From contig JAGLFC010000110.1 in NCBI GenBank assembly GCA_023144715.1, positions 1 through 12,141 of the forward strand: DNA of 12,141 nt. Reading direction: 5' to 3'. This document shows positions 5,846 to 12,141 of this stretch, piece by piece. Position 1 is the stretch's first letter; the number at the start of each line of letters is the position of its first letter. Both the position numbers and the translations under genes were made by a program. Under the pieces are notes generated by a model. It worked only from the letters and a program-made list of their open reading frames with translations. It was not told the DNA's origin and did not search any database. The stretch comes from Gammaproteobacteria bacterium. GTDB lineage: Bacteria; Pseudomonadota; Gammaproteobacteria; GRL18.

Positions 5846-6454
5846 TTAAGAATGCAATGAATGCTGATTAACCTGTATTAAATAATAGCTCAGTTGACCT
5901 GCTTTTTTTTCTTTTGCAACAGTCCAATGTTTAGGTAAATTTGGTAATGATGTATTTTTTTCAAGCTCAATATAAATACTGGCTTTATCGGATAAACAAT
6001 TGGACTGCTCTAATAGTCCACAAAAAAGAGAAATCAGTTGTTTATTAAAAGGTGGGTCAAGAAAAACAATATCAAATGTTTGACTCAATTTATCGCCATT
6101 AAATGAGTTAAGATAATTTTCGGCATCCATTTGTAAAATTTGGGCTTTATGGGTGTTTAATAATGTAAGATTGCTTTTAATCATCTGAATCGCGTATGGA
6201 TTTTTATCAATCATAACAACATTATCAGCATTACGAGATAAGGCTTCAAAGCCAAGTGCACCACTGCCTGTAAACAGGTCTAGGCAGTTTGCACCCGCTA
6301 TGTCATTTTGTAACCAATTAAATAAGGTTTCACGAACCCGATCCAGTGTGGGGCGTAGACCCTCACCATCAGCAAAACTGAGTTTTCGTCCACGCCATTG
6401 ACCACCGATAATACGCAGTTGATTAACTTTTTTTTTATTTTTTATCTTTTTCAA
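5846..6454 (-). CDS. rsmD: 16S rRNA (guanine(966)-N2)-methyltransferase RsmD, TTG start
   Basis: RsmD uses S-adenosylmethionine to methylate G966 of 16S rRNA in the assembled small subunit. The 202-residue product matches E. coli RsmD (about 198) along its length. It shows the N-terminal RIIGGQWRGRKL (14-25), LRPTLDRVRETLFNWL (33-48), SAM-binding motif I LDLFTGSGALGFEALSR (58-74), the catalytic FLDPPF (131-136) and the C-terminal KEKKAGQLSYYLIQ. The start must be non-ATG: a TAG at 6464-6466 closes the frame just upstream, and the next in-frame Met is residue 81. TTG at 6454 gives 13 residues before RIIGG, as in the family, with AGG 8 bases upstream. CTG at 6460 is a poorer alternative. The start overlaps the end of the upstream M16 gene by 20 bases, suggesting translational coupling. 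The first codons are A-rich and include a run of nine A. The gene converges on the TlpA-like gene with 19 bases between. Confidence 0.96.
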   Translation of the reverse strand: MKKIKNKKKVNQLRIIGGQWRGRKLSFADGEGLRPTLDRVRETLFNWLQNDIAGANCLDLFTGSGALGFEALSRNADNVVMIDKNPYAIQMIKSNLTLLNTHKAQILQMDAENYLNSFNGDKLSQTFDIVFLDPPFNKQLISLFCGLLEQSNCLSDKASIYIELEKNTSLPNLPKHWTVAKEKKAGQLSYYLIQVNQHSLHS

Positions 6455-7850
6455 CGTCAGGGCCTACAACGATTGTTACCATAGTGTTAGGATTTATACG
6501 GCGTTTAAAAGTATCTTTAATGGTTTCCAAAGTAACGGCTTCAATCTTGGCGTTATATTGTTCTAAATAATTCAGTGGTAAATTATAAAAACCAATTATT
6601 GCTAAATTGGTGACAATATCTTTATTACTGGTCTGACGCAGAGGAAAACTCCCTGTAATATTAAGTTGAGCATCAAGCAGTTCTTCTTCAGTTGGGCCTT
6701 TCTCAATAAATTGTTTAATATTTTTTTCAACTAAATTAATCGCTTCTTCTGTTGAACTTTTCTTGGTGGTAAAGCTAAATTGATAAGGACCTTGAGCGTG
6801 CATGGGAACAAGATAGCTACCAATACTATAGGTAAGCCCTCGTTTAACACGTACTTCTTTCATCAGGCGAGAATTAAAACCACTCCCCCCGAGTATATGA
6901 TTACCGACTAATAAGGCATAACGATCTGGATCGCCTCTTTTTAATACAGGCTGGCCAATGAGGACGGTTGTCTGTGTGGAAGGGTGATTTTCTCTGATCT
7001 CTATCGCTTGTTTATTTTGTTCAGCATTGGGTAATAATGCTACTTTTTCACCTGACGGCATGGATTGAGAAATTTGTTCAGCATATTGTTGAGCCTGTTC
7101 TTCACTCAAATCACCCACAATGGCTAAAACAACATTTTTTGCCACATAAAATTGTTTATAATAAGCCATTAAATCGGTTTGTTTAATGAGTGTTAAGCTA
7201 TCACGATTACCACCTGGCAGTGTGCCATAAGGATGATCCTGATAGACAGATTCATAAAAAAATCGTGATGCTTTTTGGGAAGGTGTTTGATCCATATAAT
7301 CTAAAGCAATGAACATACGTGCCACTTCTCTTTGTAGTGCTTCTTCAGGAAAGCTTGCTTTAGAAAGTACCTTCACAAATAAATTTAAAGCATCTGTGAC
7401 TGTTTGTTGATAATTTAAAGTTCGGAGTTCAATAATAGCCATATCTCGATAACTACCATTACCGTATTGAACGCCTAGATCGGCAAATTGATCGGCAATT
7501 TGATTGGCACTTAATGTTTCTGTGCCTTCAAAAACTAAGCCATTGGTTAATTTTGCTAGACCCGCAAGTACTTGACCATCAGAGGTTTTAAAAGTACTGT
7601 CTCGTGCCGCTCCCGCATCAAAAATAAGACGAAAATCAATCATTGGCAAACTATTGGCCTGTTGATATAAGACCTTCATACCATTTTGAGTAAACCATTG
7701 CGTTATTTTTCCAGACGTTATCTTGTTTTGAACCGTTTGATGTTTATTGGTTACCTTTAACTCGGTTGCACTGATATTTATAGTCCCTATTAATAGGATA
7801 AATAGCAGTAATACTGTTTGTTTAAGTCTTTTTTTAAGCAGGAAAATCAT
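6435..7850 (-). CDS. Exported M16 peptidase-family protein lacking the zinc motif
   Basis: This 471-residue protein belongs to the M16 (pitrilysin/mitochondrial processing peptidase) family and starts with a signal peptide (hydrophobic residues about 12-24, cleavage plausibly after ISA, residue 28). At the place where active members have HxxEH, it reads GLAKLTNGLVFEGT (97-110), so Lys100, Asn103 and Gly104 replace His, Glu and His and zinc cannot be bound in the usual way. The C-terminal M16 half is intact and has the substrate-binding segment SRLMKEVRVKRGLTYSIGSY (327-346) with the conserved Arg/Tyr pair. This is the pattern of the non-catalytic partner in two-subunit M16 enzymes. The gene follows the zinc-binding paralogue after a single base and overlaps rsmD by 20 bases. 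Its likely role is to form the closed substrate chamber with the upstream gene product in the periplasm; the substrate is unknown. Confidence 0.93.
   Translation of the reverse strand: MIFLLKKRLKQTVLLLFILLIGTINISATELKVTNKHQTVQNKITSGKITQWFTQNGMKVLYQQANSLPMIDFRLIFDAGAARDSTFKTSDGQVLAGLAKLTNGLVFEGTETLSANQIADQFADLGVQYGNGSYRDMAIIELRTLNYQQTVTDALNLFVKVLSKASFPEEALQREVARMFIALDYMDQTPSQKASRFFYESVYQDHPYGTLPGGNRDSLTLIKQTDLMAYYKQFYVAKNVVLAIVGDLSEEQAQQYAEQISQSMPSGEKVALLPNAEQNKQAIEIRENHPSTQTTVLIGQPVLKRGDPDRYALLVGNHILGGSGFNSRLMKEVRVKRGLTYSIGSYLVPMHAQGPYQFSFTTKKSSTEEAINLVEKNIKQFIEKGPTEEELLDAQLNITGSFPLRQTSNKDIVTNLAIIGFYNLPLNYLEQYNAKIEAVTLETIKDTFKRRINPNTMVTIVVGPDVEKDKK
6463..6465 (-). promoter_or_regulatory. Ribosome binding site deciding the rsmD TTG start
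   Basis: AGG on the minus strand is 8 bases before the TTG at 6454 and lies inside the 3' end of the upstream M16 gene. Together with the in-frame TAG that overlaps it at 6464-6466, it leaves TTG as the best start. Confidence 0.5.
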
Positions 7851-7851
7851 T

Positions 7852-9237
7852 TTATTGTACCTGTTCGGGTGATTGTTCTAAGCTATTTTTAATGGGATCT
7901 AATGTAGCGATGGTTAATGTTTTTTCTATCATGTATTTTTGTGCTACTTGTTGTATTTGTTGAGCGGTAATATTTTTAATATGTTGAACATATTGGTTTT
8001 CTTGTTGCCAACCAATGCCAACCGTTTCTGCAATACCAATTTTCATTGCCTGATAAAACATAGAATCTTGTTCATAAACTGCTGAAGAAATAACCTGTGC
8101 TTTAACACGATTTAATTCTTCATCTGTTATTAAATTCTTTTTTATATCCTCTAATTGTTTTAGCAATGCCGTTTCTAATTGTTTATTAGTAGTGCCTTTG
8201 CTCGGAATACCGTCTAATAAAAATAAATCTTGTACCCGACTATTCATTGAATAACTTGCACCTGCGGAACTGGCAATTTTACTGCCTTTTACTAATCGCT
8301 TGCTAAAACGTGCACTATCACCACCATCGAGTATGCCTGCTAAAAGATCCAGTGCATAAGGTTCCCATTTTATGTCAGCAGTATTAATAACAGGGACTTT
8401 ATAACCCATTACTAAATATGGTAATTTGGCTTCTAATGTCATTTCTATACGTTTACTGCCTTTTTGTTCTCGTTCAACCCTTGGTTTTATTGTTGCAATT
8501 TCAAAGGGTTTTAAATCCCCAAAATAATGTTCTGCTAAGGCAAACACTTCTTTTGGATTGACATCACCAACTACGACTATAGTGGCATTATTAGGGGCAT
8601 AATAACGTTTATACCACTGACTTAAATCATCTACGGTCATATTTTTTAAATCATCCATCCAACCAATAATGGGGTTATGATAACCACTATTATCAAAGGC
8701 GGTGGCTTGGAATTGTTCATAAGTTAATGATTGTGGTTTATCGTCAGTACGCCAGCGACGTTCTTCCATAACGACCATGACTTCTTTTTCAAATTCTTTT
8801 TGAGGTAATAATAAGCCACGCATACGATCCGCTTCAAGTTCAAAGCTCACTTTTAGACGACTTTTTTCCAATTTTTGATAATAAGCGGTGTAATCCTTTG
8901 AGGTAAAGGCATTATCTTCTCCACCATTACGAGAGATAATTTTATTAAATTCACCTGTGGGGTATTTTGTAGTGCCTTTAAACATCATGTGTTCAAGTAC
9001 ATGTGACACACCTGTTGTCCCACCATTTTCATAACTTGAGCCTACTTTGTACCACACTTGAGAAATAACGACAGGTGCACGATGATCAGGTTTGACAATA
9101 ACTTTTAAACCATTTTTTAAGGTATTTTCAGTAATATTAGATGATTTGGCTTGAATAGTTTGAATGAATAATATAAAAATACATAAATAAATGGATATAA
9201 GTTTTGGGGCAAATGCCTTGATTGAGTTTATTATCAT
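7852..9237 (-). CDS. Exported M16 family zinc metallopeptidase (catalytic subunit)
   Basis: This 461-residue M16 peptidase has a signal peptide or N-terminal anchor (hydrophobic residues about 13-28, cleavage plausible after IQA, residue 30), then the catalytic half starting ENTLKNGLKVIVKPDHRAPVV. The inverted zinc motif is HVLEH (His79, Glu82 as base, His83), and the third ligand is most likely Glu159 in VVMEERR, 76 residues after His83, as in other M16 enzymes. The GGEDNAFTSKDYTAYY segment (105-120) is also typical. The C-terminal half includes LLAGILDGGDSARFSKRLV and KIASSAGASYSMNS. It should cleave peptides in the periplasm, probably together with the non-catalytic paralogue one base downstream. 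The ATG at 9237 is preceded by AAAGAGAA. The gene heads an operon with the second M16 gene and rsmD, divergent from ftsY across 134 bases. The substrate cannot be inferred. Confidence 0.95.
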   Translation of the reverse strand: MIINSIKAFAPKLISIYLCIFILFIQTIQAKSSNITENTLKNGLKVIVKPDHRAPVVISQVWYKVGSSYENGGTTGVSHVLEHMMFKGTTKYPTGEFNKIISRNGGEDNAFTSKDYTAYYQKLEKSRLKVSFELEADRMRGLLLPQKEFEKEVMVVMEERRWRTDDKPQSLTYEQFQATAFDNSGYHNPIIGWMDDLKNMTVDDLSQWYKRYYAPNNATIVVVGDVNPKEVFALAEHYFGDLKPFEIATIKPRVEREQKGSKRIEMTLEAKLPYLVMGYKVPVINTADIKWEPYALDLLAGILDGGDSARFSKRLVKGSKIASSAGASYSMNSRVQDLFLLDGIPSKGTTNKQLETALLKQLEDIKKNLITDEELNRVKAQVISSAVYEQDSMFYQAMKIGIAETVGIGWQQENQYVQHIKNITAQQIQQVAQKYMIEKTLTIATLDPIKNSLEQSPEQVQ

Positions 9238-9280
9238 TAGGTTATTCTCTTTAATTCCTTAATAGTTAAGATTAAAAGTA

Positions 9281-9310
9281 TTGGTATAGTGATTAAAAAT
9301 CTAGGATAAT
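9281..9310 (+). promoter_or_regulatory. Candidate sigma-70 promoter for ftsYEX
   Basis: TTGGTA (9281-9286) and GATAAT (9305-9310) are 18 bases apart. The -10 matches the consensus at 5 of 6 positions and the -35 at 4 of 6. The predicted start near 9317 leaves a leader of about 55 bases before ftsY. It lies in the divergent 134-base gap; I found no equally good match facing the M16 operon. Confidence 0.4.
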
Positions 9311-9371
9311 ATCTCACTATTTTATTTTAATAGCTAGTATTTTTAACTGTAACCTTATGTAAGTTGAGATT

Positions 9372-10406
9372 ATGTTTAGTTTTTTAAAAAGTAATAAAAA
9401 GAATAACGATACTGTTGTTGATGCTCAAGTTGATACGATTGTCGATGATGTTAATGAAGAAAAAGCCAGCACCAAAGGTTTATTAGGAAATTTAAAAGAG
9501 CGCCTGAGTAAAACCCGCAGTTCAATTTCAGAAGGTATTGGTAATGCCCTTTTAGGTAAAAAAGAAATTGATGAAAACTTGCTTGAAGAAATTGAAACAC
9601 AATTGCTGATCTCTGATATGGGTATTGATGCCAGTACGGCAATTATTGAAAATCTAACCGATCGAATTTCGCGAAAACAATTATCAGATGCTGATTCTCT
9701 TTTTTTTGCACTTGAAGAGGAAATGAATAAACTCTTAGTCGCTGTTGATAAACCTCTTATCATTGATACCAGTAAAACACCCTATGTGATCCTTATGGTG
9801 GGTATTAATGGAGCAGGTAAAACAACCACAATTGGTAAGCTTGCCAAAAAATTTCAAAAAGAGGGGCATTCCGTGATGTTGGCAGCAGGTGATACCTTTC
9901 GAGCGGCAGCAGTTGAACAATTACAGGTGTGGGGTGAACGCAATGATATTCCTGTCATTGCCCAACATACTGGTGCTGATTCTGCTTCTGTTATTTTTGA
10001 TGCGATTGAAGCAGGTAAAGCTCGTAAAATTGATATAGTGATTGCAGATACTGCGGGGCGTTTACATACTCAAGCAAATTTAATGGATGAACTTGCTAAG
10101 GTTAAGCGAGTGGCTTCCAAGCTTGATGAAAGCGCACCGCATGAAATAATGTTGGTGGTGGATGCTGGAACAGGACAAAATGCCTTAAATCAAGCCGAAG
10201 AATTTAATAAAGTGATGGGATTAAGTGGTATTACGGTGACTAAACTTGATGGTACGGCAAAGGGAGGTATTATCTTTGCCATTGCCAAAAAATTACAAAT
10301 TCCTATTCGGTTTATTGGAGTTGGTGAAAGCATAGATGATTTACGCCCATTTAATAGTAAAGAATTTGTTAAGGCTCTGATTAGTTTGGATAAAAATGAG
10401 TCATGA
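9372..10406 (+). CDS. ftsY: Signal recognition particle receptor FtsY
   Basis: FtsY is the SRP receptor GTPase, which docks Ffh-ribosome complexes at the inner membrane for co-translational insertion. The 344-residue protein has a short acidic N-terminal region (about 1-34), an NG-domain N part beginning KGLLGNLKERLSKTRSSISEGIGNAL (36-60), and a complete GTPase: GINGAGKTTTIGKLA (G1, 144-158), GDTFRAAAVEQL (173-184), DTAGR (G3, 226-230), TKLDGTAKGG (G4, 290-299) and GVGE (316-319). E. coli FtsY has about 497 residues because of a long acidic A domain. Here that domain is nearly absent, so membrane binding would rest on the basic amphipathic helix before the N domain. The ATG at 9372 has GAG 5 bases upstream. 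The gene overlaps ftsE by 4 bases (ATGA), giving the conserved ftsY-ftsE-ftsX operon. Confidence 0.98.
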   Translation: MFSFLKSNKKNNDTVVDAQVDTIVDDVNEEKASTKGLLGNLKERLSKTRSSISEGIGNALLGKKEIDENLLEEIETQLLISDMGIDASTAIIENLTDRISRKQLSDADSLFFALEEEMNKLLVAVDKPLIIDTSKTPYVILMVGINGAGKTTTIGKLAKKFQKEGHSVMLAAGDTFRAAAVEQLQVWGERNDIPVIAQHTGADSASVIFDAIEAGKARKIDIVIADTAGRLHTQANLMDELAKVKRVASKLDESAPHEIMLVVDAGTGQNALNQAEEFNKVMGLSGITVTKLDGTAKGGIIFAIAKKLQIPIRFIGVGESIDDLRPFNSKEFVKALISLDKNES

Positions 10407-11119
10407 TTATATTTGATCAGGTGACTAAGCGTTATCGTGGAGGTAATGAAGCGTTGAGTAATGTTAATTTTCATTTGCAAGCAGGTGAAATGGCATTTTT
10501 AACAGGTCACTCAGGGGCAGGAAAAAGCACCTTATTAAAATTGATCGCTTTAATTGAACGTTCTTCTACGGGTAATATTATTATTGGTGGGAAAAATCTT
10601 AATAAAGTAGGACGACATACCTTGCCTTATTTACGTCGTAATATGGGCATTATTTTTCAAGATTATCAACTATTATATGATCGTACCGTCTTTGACAACG
10701 TGGCATTACCTTTGATTATTGGTGGTTTTTCTTCACGAGAAGTCAGTAAGCGTGTACGTGCTGCCTTAGATAAAGTAGGCTTATTACGCTTTGAAAAAAA
10801 GTATCCTATCACTCTTTCTGGTGGTGAACAGCAACGGATTAGTATTGCCCGAGCCGTCGTTAATAAACCTGCTTTATTATTGGCAGATGAACCCACAGGA
10901 AATCTTGATCCTGAGTTATCGCTTGAAATTATGGATCTGTTTTTAGAATTTAATCAAGTTGGTGTGACCGTTTTAATTGCCACTCATGATATTTCATTAA
11001 TAAACAAATTAAATAAATCAATTATTCATTTGGAACATGGAAAAGTGTGTGCTCCTAAACAAATATCCAGTGACCTAAAAATGTTAGACGATAATCATGA
11101 TGAGAGGATGGACGTTTGA
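10403..11119 (+). CDS. ftsE: Cell division ATP-binding protein FtsE
   Basis: FtsE is the cytoplasmic ABC ATPase of the FtsEX complex, which activates septal peptidoglycan amidases through EnvC and supports divisome assembly. The 238-residue product has all ABC motifs: Walker A GHSGAGKST (35-43), Q-loop Gln86 in IIFQDYQLL, signature LSGGEQQ (138-144), Walker B LLLADEP (158-164) followed by the D-loop GNLDP, and switch His195. The N-terminus MIIFDQVTKRYRGGNEAL aligns with E. coli FtsE, supporting the ATG that overlaps the ftsY stop (ATGA). E. coli FtsE has 222 residues; the extra length here is a hydrophilic C-terminal tail (about residues 218-238) rich in Asp and Lys. Translation is probably coupled to ftsY; ftsX follows after 33 bases. 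Confidence 0.97.
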   Translation: MIIFDQVTKRYRGGNEALSNVNFHLQAGEMAFLTGHSGAGKSTLLKLIALIERSSTGNIIIGGKNLNKVGRHTLPYLRRNMGIIFQDYQLLYDRTVFDNVALPLIIGGFSSREVSKRVRAALDKVGLLRFEKKYPITLSGGEQQRISIARAVVNKPALLLADEPTGNLDPELSLEIMDLFLEFNQVGVTVLIATHDISLINKLNKSIIHLEHGKVCAPKQISSDLKMLDDNHDERMDV

Positions 11120-11152
11120 TAAGGTGTTTTTTATTGACAGGGATTAAAGTAA

Positions 11153-12136
11153 ATGGATAAAGAAAATATTGACAGTGTGGTGCAATTACGTCAGTTAAGA
11201 CCTCATTTTTCCACTCTTATTAAAGAATTTTTTATTCGTCATTTACAAGTTTTTTTCTATTCTTTAGGCTTATTAAGTCGTGCTCCTTTATCAACATTAA
11301 TGACAGCAGCCGCATTGGGAATTGCTTTAGCCTTACCAACTGCTTTATATGTTATGTTGGATCATGCAAGTAAATTTACAGGTGATGTCAACAGTGTTAA
11401 TCAAATATCTTTATTTATGAAAAAGGATACCTCCGAAGAGGAAATAAAGGCGATTCAAATACAACTGGATGATTATATAGGCATTGCAAAAGTAAAGTAT
11501 ATGAATCGTTTAGATGCCTTAGAAGAATTTCAAAATAATTCTGGTTTTGGTGATGCTTTAAAAGCACTGAAATATAATCCTTTACCCGATTTATTAATTG
11601 TCTATCCCAGTCTAGCATTTAGTGAACCACAGCAGATTAATCAATTATTAATTGAATTAAAAAAAATTAAACAAGTGGATATGGTGCAATTAGATGTTCA
11701 ATGGTTACAGCGTCTTTATGCCATTATTCATATTGGACAAAGGGGAGTGCTTATTATTGGTGGACTTTTGGCGTTAGCAGTATTACTTATTATTGGTAAT
11801 ACCATACGTTTAGCCATTGAAAACAGACGCAGTGAAATTGTTGTTATGAAACTGATTGGCGGTACGGATAGCTTTATTCGTCGTCCTTTTCTTTATACAG
11901 GATTTTTATATGGTTTCTTGGGGAGTTTAATTGCAGTATTGTTGGTCAATTTAGCACTGATAATGATCACTAATCCATTGACGCACCTATCATCCTTATA
12001 TAACAATCATTTATTTTCATTAGGTTTGATGGGCATTAAAGTCAGTACAACCTTAATATTGTCAGGTTGTATCTTGGGATGGTTAGGAGCGAGAGTTGCA
12101 GTAGGAAAACATCTCAAGGATATTCAGCCAAAATAA
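11153..12136 (+). CDS. ftsX: Cell division protein FtsX
   Basis: FtsX is the membrane partner of FtsE. Its periplasmic loop contacts the amidase activator EnvC in E. coli, and ATP hydrolysis by FtsE is transmitted through it. The 327-residue product shows the family layout: a cytoplasmic N-terminus, TM1 (about 47-69), a periplasmic domain (about 71-195) with GFGDALKALKYNPLPDLLIV (131-150), then TM2 (198-222), TM3 (245-271) and TM4 (298-317). The cytoplasmic stretch RRSEIVVMKLIGGTDSFIRRPF (225-246) after TM2 is highly characteristic. The length is close to E. coli FtsX (352). AGGGA lies 9 bases before the ATG at 11153. The gene is complete and ends 5 bases before the window edge. In many gammaproteobacteria the next gene is rpoH, but nothing of it is visible here. 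Confidence 0.97.
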   Translation: MDKENIDSVVQLRQLRPHFSTLIKEFFIRHLQVFFYSLGLLSRAPLSTLMTAAALGIALALPTALYVMLDHASKFTGDVNSVNQISLFMKKDTSEEEIKAIQIQLDDYIGIAKVKYMNRLDALEEFQNNSGFGDALKALKYNPLPDLLIVYPSLAFSEPQQINQLLIELKKIKQVDMVQLDVQWLQRLYAIIHIGQRGVLIIGGLLALAVLLIIGNTIRLAIENRRSEIVVMKLIGGTDSFIRRPFLYTGFLYGFLGSLIAVLLVNLALIMITNPLTHLSSLYNNHLFSLGLMGIKVSTTLILSGCILGWLGARVAVGKHLKDIQPK

Positions 12137-12141
12137 AAAAG

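Noticed and set aside
9425..10480. Minus-strand open frames opposite ftsY and ftsE
   Set aside because: They are shadows of strongly conserved GTPase and ATPase genes and have no independent support.

Overview
The window reads as ordinary core chromosome of an AT-rich gammaproteobacterium. Two gene neighbourhoods known from Escherichia coli and relatives lie side by side. One is fxsA-groES-groEL facing cutA-dsbD; in E. coli aspA and dcuA sit between these halves and are absent here. The other is rsmD with ftsY-ftsE-ftsX, which in E. coli continues into rpoH, just beyond the right edge here. The proteins resemble gammaproteobacterial versions, but I cannot name a genus. I see no mobile element, phage gene, tRNA, rRNA or CRISPR array, and no gene-free stretch over 300 bases; the longest is 279 bases at 2714-2992.

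Layout. On the minus strand, 1-1172 is the first 390 codons of groEL (3' end cut by the window edge), 1241-1528 is groES (GTG start), and 1703-2227 is fxsA. A good match to a heat-shock sigma-32 promoter at 1621-1647 lies between fxsA and groES, so groESL probably has its own stress-driven transcript. On the plus strand, 2369-2713 is cutA, 2993-5296 is dsbD, and 5299-5826 is a membrane-anchored TlpA/ResA/CcmG-type thioredoxin that follows dsbD after 2 bases. On the minus strand, reading from 9237 down, a tandem pair of exported M16 peptidase-family proteins is followed by rsmD (TTG start, 20-base overlap), all apparently one operon. From 9372 on the plus strand come ftsY, ftsE (4-base overlap) and ftsX.

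How the genes work together. GroEL and GroES form the cytoplasmic folding chamber. DsbD carries reducing power from cytoplasmic thioredoxin across the inner membrane to periplasmic thiol proteins, and the adjacent TlpA-like protein is the obvious local recipient. The M16 pair looks like a catalytic subunit plus a subunit without zinc ligands. FtsY is the signal recognition particle receptor, and FtsE/FtsX are the ABC complex that controls septal peptidoglycan hydrolysis.

The most unusual feature is the DsbD: it has two complete N-terminal periplasmic redox domains in tandem, each with its own cysteine pair, where the E. coli protein has one. Smaller points are non-ATG starts on groES and rsmD, an inverted repeat in the dsbD leader, a possible hairpin over the cutA ribosome binding site, and a CutA lacking two commonly conserved residues. 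I did not find a wholly new system here.
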